Shown here in pieces: positions 9,045 through 17,440 of a DNA stretch of 64,000 nucleotides; the first letter of the stretch is position 1; each line of letters starts with the position of its first letter. This DNA comes from Alicyclobacillus kakegawensis NBRC 103104 (GTDB taxonomy: Bacteria; Bacillota; Bacilli; Alicyclobacillales; Alicyclobacillaceae), in the NCBI RefSeq assembly GCF_001552655.1, contig NZ_BCRP01000016.1, positions 1 to 64,000 on the forward strand, written 5' to 3'. Position numbers and translations under genes: made by a program. Below the pieces are notes generated by a model that saw only the letters and a program-made list of their open reading frames with translations, ran no database searches and was not told the origin of the DNA.

Positions 9045-9911
9045 ATGAACCAGCGGTGGCTGAAATCTCTATACTGGTTGTTACTCATCCCTGCGATTTT
9101 GTTCCTTGTCCTGTTCTTTCTTCTTCCATTAATCCTGCTGGTGGAAGTCAGCTTTCGAAAAGTCGATAGAATGCTGGATATACTCCCCAGTTTTGGTTTG
9201 GATCAATATATGCAAATTTTTACGAGTCCTATCTATGGACACATGATGATCGACGGCCTCCGTGTAGCGGCATTGACAGCTGTGATTTGCATTTTGCTTG
9301 CATATCCGGCCGCCTACGGTTTGGTTCGGGCACCCAACCGACTGGTTCGAACGATTCTCTATATTATCTTGGTCTCTCCCTTGCTCAATAGCGTCGTCGT
9401 ACGGACGTTCGCATGGATTGTTTTGTTATCGAATAACGGATTGATCAATCAATTTTTGCATTGGCTTGGTGTGATTAATCATCCCTTGAGCTTACTGTGG
9501 AACATGAAGGCCGTCATTGTCGCTTATGTACAAGTCCTGCTGCCATTCGCTGTGTTACCTATTTCCACCTCCTTGGCAGATATTCATCCTTCGCTTCGAC
9601 ATGTGTCGATGAGCTTGGGGGCAGGACGATTACAGACTTTCCTGCGAATTACGTTGCCTCTCACTATCCCGGGTTTAATTTCGGGCTCTATGATTGTGTT
9701 CTCACTTGCGGCTGGAAGTTACATTACACCTTTATTGATAGGTGGAAGCGCTCAGCCCTTGTGGTCACTCAATATCTATCAACAGGCAATCCAGATCGAC
9801 GACCTTCCTTTGGCTGCTGCCATGTCTTTGCTATTACTTTTCACTGTGCTCATTATCATAATGGCACTTGGATATGTACTGAGACGATGGGAGAAGAGGG
9901 TTTATGGTTGA
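9045..9911 (+). CDS. ABC transporter permease, PotB-like
   Basis: Inner-membrane permease of the binding-protein-dependent family. The 288-residue protein has six predicted hydrophobic segments, the first at residues 9-32. It carries the cytoplasmic EAA-type coupling loop around ASMSLGAGRLQTFLRITLPL, here with DIHPSLRHVSMSLGAGR. Nine bases separate it from the ATPase gene, and it overlaps the next permease gene by 8 bases. It would form a heterodimeric channel with the product of 9904-10731. Confidence 0.92.
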   Translation: MNQRWLKSLYWLLLIPAILFLVLFFLLPLILLVEVSFRKVDRMLDILPSFGLDQYMQIFTSPIYGHMMIDGLRVAALTAVICILLAYPAAYGLVRAPNRLVRTILYIILVSPLLNSVVVRTFAWIVLLSNNGLINQFLHWLGVINHPLSLLWNMKAVIVAYVQVLLPFAVLPISTSLADIHPSLRHVSMSLGAGRLQTFLRITLPLTIPGLISGSMIVFSLAAGSYITPLLIGGSAQPLWSLNIYQQAIQIDDLPLAAAMSLLLLFTVLIIIMALGYVLRRWEKRVYG

Positions 9912-10731
9912 ACATGGTGCTTCTACTGGAGTAACAAGTCCAAAGAAGGTAAATTGGATAAACATCTTGTTGTGGACATGCACGGTGCTCATCTACGCGT
10001 TTCTTGCCCTGCCCGTGATTGTGGTCGTCTTGTCGGCATTCAGTCCAACCCCATTTCCTCAGTTTCCACCGACACATGTGTCGATCAAATGGTTTTTGGC
10101 TGTACTCAACAACTCCGAGTGGATGGATGCCTTCCGCATCAGTTTGATTTTGCTCGTGATTGTGACGCCAGTCACGGTGATTTTAGGGACCTTAGCCGCG
10201 TACGGCATATCCAGGCTGGAGTTTCGAGGCCGACAAGTGATTCAGGCTTTAATGTTATCTCCGTTGATGATGCCTGAAATCACGTTAGGCATTATGCTTC
10301 TATACGCTTTTACCCTATTTGGGTTTGTAGGGACAATATGGGCGCTCGTGATTGGACATACACTGGTTGCCTTTCCTTACGTAGTGCGGACGGTGAGCGT
10401 GAGCCTTGCCGGGTTGGATCGAACTCTGGAGGATGCTTCCATGAATTTGGGTGCTGGGCCGGTGGTAACCTTTCGCCAAGTGACGCTGCCGCTGATGCGT
10501 CCTGGTATCATCGCGGGTGCTGTATTCGCATCCGTGACGTCATTTGGCGAGGTTTCAGTTAGTCTGCTGGTGAACGGGCCACAGACCATCACAATTCCAG
10601 TACGAATTTATAACTACATACAGCAAACCTTTGATCCCAGCGTGAACGCCGTTTCTGTAATATTCGTTGTTCTGGCCATCGGAACGTTGGTGGTGATTGA
10701 ACGCCGATTTGGGCTAACTAGGGTCCTTTGA
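9904..10731 (+). CDS. ABC transporter permease, PotC-like
   Basis: Second permease of the importer, 275 residues with about six membrane segments. The EAA-type loop reads LEDASMNLGAGPVVTFRQVT, the PotC-like signature. It overlaps the preceding permease gene by 8 bases and is the last transporter gene of the operon that starts at hyuA. The lower-GC composition of the operon ends here. The next gene, a racemase-like enzyme 48 bases downstream in the same direction, is clearly richer in G and C. No terminator is evident in the gap, so read-through is possible. Confidence 0.92.
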   Translation: MVEHGASTGVTSPKKVNWINILLWTCTVLIYAFLALPVIVVVLSAFSPTPFPQFPPTHVSIKWFLAVLNNSEWMDAFRISLILLVIVTPVTVILGTLAAYGISRLEFRGRQVIQALMLSPLMMPEITLGIMLLYAFTLFGFVGTIWALVIGHTLVAFPYVVRTVSVSLAGLDRTLEDASMNLGAGPVVTFRQVTLPLMRPGIIAGAVFASVTSFGEVSVSLLVNGPQTITIPVRIYNYIQQTFDPSVNAVSVIFVVLAIGTLVVIERRFGLTRVL

Positions 10732-10779
10732 TCCAACACGGTATGCCCGGCCTACATCACTGAAAGCAGGGTTGTTCAC

Positions 10780-11928
10780 ATGAAGGTGAGATCTGTTCGC
10801 TTGCGCCGCCTGCGGTTGCCGATGCAGGAGCCGTTCGAGACGTCGTTTGGCGTCGAAACGGACAAAGATGTCATCATTGTCCAACTCGAAACCGAGAGCG
10901 GGGCCGTCGGGTACGCGGAATGTGTGGCCATGGCGGCTCCTCTTTATTCCGAAGAGACCACCGGCACCGCCTGGCATGTATTGACCGAGTTTTTGATCCC
11001 GCATCTGTTGCGAGCGCCCGACTTGATGGATTTCTCCAGCCTGGAGGACCTGCACCAGGTTCGCCGCCACTTTGCCCACTTCAAGGGCAACCAGATGGCC
11101 AAGGCCGCGCTGGAGATGGCCCTGTGGGACGCGTTCTCCGCCGATACGGGAACGCCCCTGACGGACCTGCTCGGCGCCGAGAAAGCGGCCATCCCGGTCG
11201 GCATCAGCGTCGGCATCCAGCCGAGCACGGAGGCGCTGCTAAAAAAGGTGGAAGGCTACCTCGAGCAGGGCTTCCAGCGCATCAAGGTGAAGATCAAGCC
11301 CGGGTACGATGTGGAACCGCTCATAGCCTTGCGCCGCGAGTTCGGCGACATCCCGCTGATGGCCGACGCCAACAGCGCCTACACTCTGGCGGATTTGGAC
11401 ACGTTCCAGCGCCTGGACAGTCTGGGCCTGACGATGATAGAGCAACCGCTGGCCCACGATGACATGGTGGACCACGCCGCATTGCAGCGGCGGTTGGCGA
11501 CCCCGATTTGTCTGGACGAGAGCATCCACCACGCCGAGGACGCGCGCAAGGCGATTGAGTTGGGGGCCTGCCGCATCATCAACCTGAAGCTAGGGCGCGT
11601 CGGCGGGTTTGGCGAGGCGCTGGCGATTCACCAGGTGTGCCAGGCGCACGACATCCCGCTCTGGTGCGGCGGCATGCTGGAGACCGGCATCGGCCGCCTG
11701 CACAACATCGCCATCACCGCGCTGCCCGGCTTTACGCTGCCTGGGGACACCGCCCCAAGCGCCCGCTACTTCGCCGAGGATGTTATCGATCCGCCTGTCA
11801 CCTTTGCCCGGCCGGGCTTTCTGGCCGTGGAGCGGCTGGCTGGAGTGGGGGAGCGCGTGCGGACAGATCGGCTGGAAAAGTGGACGGTGGAGGAGGCGCA
11901 CGTGACGCGGCAGGGGCGCATCGGATGA
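10780..11928 (+). CDS. menC: o-Succinylbenzoate synthase / N-acylamino acid racemase family enzyme
   Basis: Enolase-superfamily enzyme, 382 residues. The catalytic set is complete: a KxK pair at Lys169 and Lys171 (IKVKIKPG), metal ligands Asp196 (ADANSAY), Glu221 (IEQPL) and Asp246 (CLDES), and the opposing Lys270 (INLKLGR). Members of this subgroup catalyse o-succinylbenzoate synthesis for menaquinone, N-succinylamino acid racemisation, or both. No other men gene is adjacent. An M20 peptidase and the hydantoinase-importer operon are nearby, so the racemase role is favoured here by context; this is an inference. A fragment of a close relative lies at 1104-1175. The ATG at 10780 has only a weak RBS (GCAGGG). 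Confidence 0.85.
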   Translation: MKVRSVRLRRLRLPMQEPFETSFGVETDKDVIIVQLETESGAVGYAECVAMAAPLYSEETTGTAWHVLTEFLIPHLLRAPDLMDFSSLEDLHQVRRHFAHFKGNQMAKAALEMALWDAFSADTGTPLTDLLGAEKAAIPVGISVGIQPSTEALLKKVEGYLEQGFQRIKVKIKPGYDVEPLIALRREFGDIPLMADANSAYTLADLDTFQRLDSLGLTMIEQPLAHDDMVDHAALQRRLATPICLDESIHHAEDARKAIELGACRIINLKLGRVGGFGEALAIHQVCQAHDIPLWCGGMLETGIGRLHNIAITALPGFTLPGDTAPSARYFAEDVIDPPVTFARPGFLAVERLAGVGERVRTDRLEKWTVEEAHVTRQGRIG

Positions 11929-12027
11929 TGGGCCAGGGCGCAGTGGAGCCACCCGCACATATATTCTGCCACTTGGGGAAACACTGCTGAGCAGTGAACC
12001 GGTGGCGCGCAGAATGGGGGAATGGGC

Positions 12028-12201
12028 GTGAAGTTGAACATCGTGGACGCCTTGTTGGCGTTTTTCATTGGGGAAGAGATCGACACGGGACGATCTTCGA
12101 TGTACTTCGAGGCCGTTTCCCGGCGCCCAGCGCACAGGTCGCGAGTGTCCGTGTCCCCGCGCCAAAACCAACACACCGCGTGGGACGAGCGGGACATCTG
12201 A
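12028..12201 (+). CDS. Small open reading frame, unknown
   Basis: A 57-codon frame opening with GTG and reading KLNIVDALLAFFIGEEIDTG at its N-terminus, then a basic, Ser/Arg-rich tail. The front half looks protein-like and amphipathic; the back half is low in hydrophobic residues. The upstream GGGGG run is a poor ribosome site. It lies in the 313-base gap between the racemase-like gene and the aldolase gene, where nothing else was recognised. It could be real or a decayed remnant; no family is recognised. Confidence 0.3.
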   Translation: MKLNIVDALLAFFIGEEIDTGRSSMYFEAVSRRPAHRSRVSVSPRQNQHTAWDERDI

Positions 12202-12241
12202 CCTCGTGCGGATGGCCACCGGCCGTCGGAGGTGTACATCG

Positions 12242-13324
12242 ATGCGTTTCGCTATCGTCGGAGAACGCCTGAGCCCGCGCCAGCGCTGGCTGGCCGACGG
12301 GCTGGACAGAACGCTTCAGCACCGGGGCCACACGCGGGTTGAGCCGGGAGACGAGGACCTGCGGATGGTGCTCAACTTTGCCGATTCGGACCACCCGCGT
12401 CCCTACCGGCGCAAGGCGCAGGCTACCTACGTCGTCACCGTGGCGGAGCTGGACGAGCGTCCGGAGAGCATCCTGCGCGCGGGCTACCCGATTCTGGTGC
12501 GGTCTCTGTCCAATCTGCTGCTTTTGCTGGTCAACACACCAGACGACTTTGACACCTACTTTGTAACCTTAGAGCAAGGATTTTACCGCGTGCCGCCCAC
12601 GGGGCACGATGACGATTACTTCGCGCGCGTGTACCAGCGCTTGGAGCCGCTGGCCACCTCCAACCTCATCATCAACAACGATTTCCACCCCGATTTACCC
12701 GAGGAACTTTGGGAAGGCGACGACATTACCCGCCAGGTCAGCCGAGCCGCGAAGCAGATTGAGGCGATGGAGCTATGGCCGGCCCCGTTTCCGATTCAGG
12801 AGATCCTACCGCCGGAGGACTTGCGCCACGTCAAGCGGCTGTACGGTATCGGCGGGCTCAGCTACGGCAATCTGAGCGCCAGAAAGGACAGGCGGCGCTT
12901 TTGGATGAGCGCCAGCGGTGTCAACAAGGCCAACCTGCGGACCGTGGGGGAGGATATCCTGCTCGTCAAGCAGTTTGACGAACGGCGCAAGGCGATGCAG
13001 TTGAGCGTACCCCCGCACGTGACGCCGAGGCGGGTATCGGTGGACGCGATAGAACACTGGATGATTTACACCGAGCATCCCGACGTAGGCGCCATTGTGC
13101 ACATCCACGCCTGGATAGAGGGCATCCCGTCGACGCAGATCAACTACCCGTGCGGCACGGTGGAGTTGGCGCGCGCGGTGGCCAACGAGGTGCGTCGCGC
13201 GAAGGACCCGGCGCGTGCCATCATCGGACTCAAAAACCACGGCATGACCATCACCGGGCCCGACTTGGACGACATCTTCGAGCGGATTGACGGCAAGGTG
13301 ATCCCGCAGGTGCCTATGGCGTAG
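12242..13324 (+). CDS. Class II aldolase/adducin-like protein with extra N-terminal domain
   Basis: 360-residue protein. Roughly the last 190 residues match the class II aldolase/adducin fold: GGLSYGNLSAR, the SASGVNK substrate loop, the zinc-binding histidine pair in IVHIHAW, and the third histidine in LKNHGMTI. The first 170 residues (MRFAIVGERLSPRQ onward) form a separate domain with a conserved-looking NLLLLLVNTPDDFDTYF segment that I do not recognise. The ATG at 12242 follows GGAGGTG. An open frame extends further upstream but is basic, low-complexity and lacks an RBS, so it was not used. The reaction (aldol cleavage or epimerisation of a sugar phosphate) cannot be specified. Confidence 0.8.
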   Translation: MRFAIVGERLSPRQRWLADGLDRTLQHRGHTRVEPGDEDLRMVLNFADSDHPRPYRRKAQATYVVTVAELDERPESILRAGYPILVRSLSNLLLLLVNTPDDFDTYFVTLEQGFYRVPPTGHDDDYFARVYQRLEPLATSNLIINNDFHPDLPEELWEGDDITRQVSRAAKQIEAMELWPAPFPIQEILPPEDLRHVKRLYGIGGLSYGNLSARKDRRRFWMSASGVNKANLRTVGEDILLVKQFDERRKAMQLSVPPHVTPRRVSVDAIEHWMIYTEHPDVGAIVHIHAWIEGIPSTQINYPCGTVELARAVANEVRRAKDPARAIIGLKNHGMTITGPDLDDIFERIDGKVIPQVPMA

Positions 13325-13356
13325 GATGCGGCGCTTGCGTGCGCGGCGCATCCTAC
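13321..13356. terminator. Hairpin between convergent genes
   Basis: GTAGGATGCG (13321-13330) pairs perfectly with CGCATCCTAC (13347-13356). The stem extends by three more pairs after one mismatch, around a small loop. It lies exactly between the convergent aldolase and SDR genes, overlapping the aldolase stop codon. There is no U-tract on either side, so it may be a weak bidirectional terminator. Confidence 0.5.
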
Positions 13357-13364
13357 GCCCGGCG

Positions 13365-14213
13365 TCAGCGATGGGGCGTGAAATCGCGTTGCTGATGCGT
13401 TTGTTCCAAAACGAGCTGGTCCCAGCCGCGAATGGTGAGCCGGTAATAGGCCTCCATCAGTCGCGGGAACACGTGGGCGATGCGCGCCGCTGGTGCGAGG
13501 CGGCGCGGGATGGTGACGTCCGCGCGCCTTTTGTGGATGGCGCGCACGATTTGGCGCGCCGCGGTATCCGGGTGCAGCACCGGCACACCGGGCGGAACGC
13601 GGTACATGCCGCTGTGAATGTGTCCTTGAATCAGCGGTGTCAAGACGGGGCCGGGCGAAAGGATGCCGACATGGATGCCTTGGGGTCGCAGCTCCTGCCG
13701 CAGGGCCAACGCGAACCCGCGCAGGGCGTGTTTACTGGCCGCGTAGGCGGTGAAAAACGCGGGCGTACACTGCACAGAGACCGAGGACACGTAGTAAATG
13801 CAGCGCACCTGGCTGCGCCGGATGAGCGGCAGCAGGGCCTGGGTGGTTCTCACCGCCCCCCAATAGTTGATCTCCATCGCCTGTTTCGCCTCTTCCACGT
13901 CGAGCGACTGCGCCGGGGCGAGCGAAAACACGGCGGCCGCGTAGACGAGGATGTCCACCCGCCCGTACGTTTGCGCCAGCCACCGCGAGAGCCCGGCGAC
14001 TTCTTCCGCCTCAGTGCAGTCGGCGGCATAGACCGCTGCCTTTCTGCCTGTGCGGCGCTCAATCTCATCTGCCGCCGCCTCCAGCGCCGGTTTTCCGCGG
14101 GCCACGAGCACCACGCTGGCGCCCTGTTCCGTCAGTTGGGCCGCCACCGCTCGGCCGATGCCGCCAGATCCACCGACGATGACGACGATAGGCGACTCTG
14201 TCCGCACTCGCAT
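13365..14213 (-). CDS. Short-chain dehydrogenase/reductase
   Basis: NAD(P)-dependent oxidoreductase, 282 residues. It has the cofactor motif GGSGGIGR near residue 14, a segment VYAADCTEAEEV for the adenine side, catalytic Ser in YYVSSVSVQ, and the Tyr-Lys pair in YAASKHA. The C-terminal extension (about residues 220-282) is that of the long SDR type often linked to lipid metabolism. The ATG at 14213 has a strong AGGAGG. PlsC, a lipid kinase and a glycosyltransferase follow on the other side, so a lipid substrate is plausible but unproven. Confidence 0.9.
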   Translation of the reverse strand: MRVRTESPIVVIVGGSGGIGRAVAAQLTEQGASVVLVARGKPALEAAADEIERRTGRKAAVYAADCTEAEEVAGLSRWLAQTYGRVDILVYAAAVFSLAPAQSLDVEEAKQAMEINYWGAVRTTQALLPLIRRSQVRCIYYVSSVSVQCTPAFFTAYAASKHALRGFALALRQELRPQGIHVGILSPGPVLTPLIQGHIHSGMYRVPPGVPVLHPDTAARQIVRAIHKRRADVTIPRRLAPAARIAHVFPRLMEAYYRLTIRGWDQLVLEQTHQQRDFTPHR

Positions 14214-14359
14214 AGATGGTCCTCCTGATTACGGGATTGCTACCAGTATATCCGGAGCCGGGACGGGAGAACCCCCAGCGACCGCATGCACGGGCAGGGC
14301 ATGGGATACGCTACGTATCGTGAATTTCGATGCCACCTCAAGAAGGAGACACGCGCAGC

Positions 14360-15067
14360 ATGAAGCACGGGCTGATACGCACGGCCGCCTGTCTCGTTCG
14401 GCTGTACTACCGGGTGTTCTATCGCGTCCGTATTATCGGCCGGCACCGGCTCTGGCGTCTTCAGCAAGGCCCGTTGCTGGTGGCCGGCAATCATGTCTCC
14501 ATGAACGATCCGGTCCTGCTCTCGGCCTTCCTCAGTCCCTCCATTCGCTTCATGGCGAAGGAGGAGCTGTTCCGCGTCCCTGGGGTCTCTTGGCTCATCC
14601 GGCGCATGGGTGCGTTTCCGGTCCATCGACGCGGCATCGGCATCGGCGCCATCCGCACCGGATTGCGGATTCTGGAGCAGCAAGGCGTGGTCGGCATCTT
14701 CCCAGAAGGGACGCGCAACCGCGGACAAGGGCTCCTGCCCGCCAAGCCGGGAGTCGGGTTTCTGGCCGTGCGCACGGGCAGCGTCATCCTGCCTGTGGCC
14801 ATCGCCCTGCACCCACGCTGGGTTTTCCGGCGCAACTACATCCTCATCGGCCGGCCGATTGTGGTTAGGCCCTATGAGCGGGCGGATTACCGGGCTCTGT
14901 CGCGGCAGGTGATGGCGGTCGTGGACGACCTGTTGGCTCGGGTGCAAACACGTGATAGGGCATGGGGCAGGGGCATCAAGGCCCGCCCTGCGCCCGCGTT
15001 GTCGGCTCCTCTGCAGGAGGAGCCGCACGGCGAGTATGAGACCCGGGCCCCGGAGGGGAGCAGCTGA
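14360..15067 (+). CDS. plsC: 1-acyl-sn-glycerol-3-phosphate acyltransferase
   Basis: Membrane-associated acyltransferase making phosphatidic acid from lysophosphatidic acid. The 235-residue product has the acyltransferase motifs in order: the catalytic NHVSMNDP box near residues 43-50, FMAKEELF, FPEGTRNR, and an IALHP-like block. The ATG at 14360 is preferred to an in-frame ATG ten codons upstream because it lies 12 bases after GAAGGAGA. The C-terminus carries a basic, low-complexity tail. The lipid kinase gene is convergent, with about 35 bases between the stops. Confidence 0.92.
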   Translation: MKHGLIRTAACLVRLYYRVFYRVRIIGRHRLWRLQQGPLLVAGNHVSMNDPVLLSAFLSPSIRFMAKEELFRVPGVSWLIRRMGAFPVHRRGIGIGAIRTGLRILEQQGVVGIFPEGTRNRGQGLLPAKPGVGFLAVRTGSVILPVAIALHPRWVFRRNYILIGRPIVVRPYERADYRALSRQVMAVVDDLLARVQTRDRAWGRGIKARPAPALSAPLQEEPHGEYETRAPEGSS

Positions 15068-15102
15068 TTCGCATCCGGATGAGCAGAGGTTTGCGTTCGC
15101 TT

Positions 15103-16017
15103 CTAGAGGCGCTGTGACGCCTCCGGGACTGATGGCTTGATGAAGCGCATCGGCGTCTCCTCGAGACGGATGCGCAGGGTTTGGATGGCCAGCGGTTCGC
15201 CATCGACGTGCGCGTAGGTGTCGGCCGGAAATTCCACATCAATCGCCTGCCCGCGCAGTGCGGTGACAACGTCGGTGCGGCGGATATGCTGGCCGCTGTA
15301 TACCAGTGGAAACAGGCGTAGAAACTTCAGCTTGTCCAGCTTGGAGACCACGCAGATATTGAGCACCCCGTCATTGAAGCGGGCGTTCGGAAACAGCTTC
15401 ATGCCGCCCGCGTAGTAGGGGCAATTGCCGACGACCAACATCCATACATCCGTAAGCCGCAGGCTTTCGCCATCAATGCGCAGCTGGACCTCGGTCGGCG
15501 CGAAGGTGGCCAGAATGCGCAGCGCGCTGTACGCGTAGCCCAGGGGGCCGAGGTGCTTAACAGCGCTGTGGCGGTTGATGTAATCGGCGACAATGGCGTC
15601 GAAGCCCATGCCGGCGGCGATGATGAAGCGGCGATGGTTGAGTGTGGCCACGTCGACTTCCACTTCGCTCGGCTGATTGAGCATGTTGAGCAGACGTCGG
15701 GTGGACTTGGGCAACCCCAAGGCGCGCGCCAGGTCGTTGCCTGTCCCGCACGGGATGATGCCGATGCGGACATTGCGCCCGAAGGCGCCGTTGACCACTT
15801 CGTTCACGGTGCCATCGCCCCCGACCACGACGATGCGCTCATAGCTGCCGGCGGCCTCGCGCGCGCATGCCTCCGGTTGTCCGGGAGCCTCTGTGAAGAC
15901 GACGTCAAACGGAAATTTCGCTCCTTCGCGCAGCACGCGGGCCATGACCCGCCAGCGCCGGAAGCTGCGGCCCCGACCAGCCGCCGGATTCACCAGGAAC
16001 AGGGTGTTCATGGCCAC
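15103..16017 (-). CDS. Diacylglycerol/lipid kinase (YegS/DgkB family)
   Basis: Cytoplasmic or membrane-associated lipid kinase of the DAGK catalytic family, 304 residues. It has the N-terminal NPAAGRGR motif, the nucleotide-binding VVGGDGTVNEVVNG near residues 64-77, and IIPCGTGNDLARALG. The C-terminal half carries the typical beta-sandwich ending in HVDGEPLAI. Family members phosphorylate diacylglycerol (DgkB) or related lipids, recycling it to phosphatidate, which fits the neighbouring plsC. It precedes no other gene in its transcript; the GT4 gene lies upstream on the same strand, 48 bases away, so both may be co-transcribed. Confidence 0.92.
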   Translation of the reverse strand: MAMNTLFLVNPAAGRGRSFRRWRVMARVLREGAKFPFDVVFTEAPGQPEACAREAAGSYERIVVVGGDGTVNEVVNGAFGRNVRIGIIPCGTGNDLARALGLPKSTRRLLNMLNQPSEVEVDVATLNHRRFIIAAGMGFDAIVADYINRHSAVKHLGPLGYAYSALRILATFAPTEVQLRIDGESLRLTDVWMLVVGNCPYYAGGMKLFPNARFNDGVLNICVVSKLDKLKFLRLFPLVYSGQHIRRTDVVTALRGQAIDVEFPADTYAHVDGEPLAIQTLRIRLEETPMRFIKPSVPEASQRL

Positions 16018-16065
16018 ATCCTCTCGTCCGACTTGTGCCTGTTGGGCAGGTTGTACATTCGCGCT

Positions 16066-17214
16066 TTAGCCGGCCGGATCCTGCATGTGAAACAGTCGGT
16101 AATAGTGATCAATGAGCTGCTGCGTAGGACCGCTCCAGTCCAGATGCGAGACCAACTCCAGCGCGCGTTGCCGAACCGCCTGTCGGCGGCGCTGGTTGCT
16201 GAACAAATCGGTCAGCGTGGCGAGAATGGATTCTGGGCTCAGCGGATTGAACAACCAACCTGCCCGCCCGTGCTCGAGGACCTCGAGCGTCGCGGGGCTC
16301 TCCGCGGCCATGATGGGCAGCCCGCTCGCCATCGCTTCGTACAACACCAGGCCGAGCGTCTCGGTCGTGGAGGGGAAGACGAATCCATCCGCCGACGCGT
16401 AGGCTTGCGCGAGTTCGTCGCCGAACAGGTAGCCGGTGAAGGTGGTGTTGGTTCCCGCGAAGGTCTGCTCAAGCGCCGAACGGTGCGGGCCGTCCCCGAC
16501 GATGGCCAGGTGGATGTCCGGCAGCTCGCCCAGGCAGGGACGCAACCGTTCAATCCCCTTTTCCGCGGCCAAGCGTCCTACGTAGAGCAGGATGCGGGCG
16601 TCGCGCACGTTTTTCGCATCGGCATCCGGCTGGCCCAGCAGCCGTCGGCGCATCTCGACGGACCTATGATCCGGTGAAAACCGGCGCAGGTCTACGCCTC
16701 GGTCCCACAGTGCGAGGTTGCGGAAGCCCCGCGCCCTCAGCTCGGCCATGGTCGCTTCGGAGGGGCATAGATTGATGGCCGCCCGGTTGTGGATGGTGCG
16801 AAAACACCACCACAGCATCGGTTCCAACCAGTGCAGCCGGTAATAGCGGGCATAGGCCGGGATGTGGGTGTGGTAGGAGGCAATCAACGGCACCCGCAGC
16901 CACCGCGAATAGTAAATGGCGGCGAAACTGAGAAATCCGGGGTTGACCGAGTGGATGACATCGGGCTGAAATTCGCGCAGGATCCGCCCGACACGCGGAA
17001 AGGGCCGCGCAAATCGCTTTTCCGGATACAGGTAAAAGCGAAAGGAAGGCACACCGATGACCCGCGCCGACGCGTACTGGGGCGGCGCGCCCTCGGGCGC
17101 GAAGAGCAAAATCTCATGATCTTGATCGGCCAGGTGGTCCAGTGTCGCGCACAAACGCGTGACCACGCCGTCGGTCCCCGGCAGAAAGGTCTCCGAAAAC
17201 ACTGCAATACGCAT
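16066..17214 (-). CDS. GT4 family glycosyltransferase
   Basis: GT-B fold retaining glycosyltransferase of 382 residues. It starts MRIAVFSETFLPGTDGVVTR, typical of the MgtA/PimB-like subgroup that glycosylates diacylglycerol or lipid carriers. The C-terminal nucleotide-sugar domain shows YVGRLAAEKGIERL, IVGDGPHR, and the acidic motif ending in FPSTTETLGLVLYEAMASGLP. The ATG at 17214 follows GTGGAGGAA. An open frame continues about 108 codons upstream without an RBS or similarity and was rejected. Neighbouring lipid genes suggest glycolipid synthesis, for example a glucosyl- or mannosyl-diacylglycerol; that is inference. Confidence 0.88.
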   Translation of the reverse strand: MRIAVFSETFLPGTDGVVTRLCATLDHLADQDHEILLFAPEGAPPQYASARVIGVPSFRFYLYPEKRFARPFPRVGRILREFQPDVIHSVNPGFLSFAAIYYSRWLRVPLIASYHTHIPAYARYYRLHWLEPMLWWCFRTIHNRAAINLCPSEATMAELRARGFRNLALWDRGVDLRRFSPDHRSVEMRRRLLGQPDADAKNVRDARILLYVGRLAAEKGIERLRPCLGELPDIHLAIVGDGPHRSALEQTFAGTNTTFTGYLFGDELAQAYASADGFVFPSTTETLGLVLYEAMASGLPIMAAESPATLEVLEHGRAGWLFNPLSPESILATLTDLFSNQRRRQAVRQRALELVSHLDWSGPTQQLIDHYYRLFHMQDPAG

Positions 17215-17440
17215 CCAGAATTCCTCCACAACGTCGCCGTTCAAGAGATCATTCTCTCCGCCTGGGAATCGGCCTATACCGAACCTCGACCGACCACATC
17301 TCCGTTGCATCGGCCACTGGCCGAACCTGGGCCACCCGCGCCTTCTGTTGTGGGACAGTCCTTGGTGTCGCTGGAAAAAATATAGTGCAGAGAGGGCAAA
17401 GGTCTGGTATAGATGAGGGTAAGATGAACCAGGAAAGTGG

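Noticed and set aside
12068-12241. N-terminal extension of the aldolase-like gene
   Set aside because: Arg/Pro/Thr-rich low-complexity translation without RBS; the ATG at 12242 has GGAGGTG and a protein-like start.
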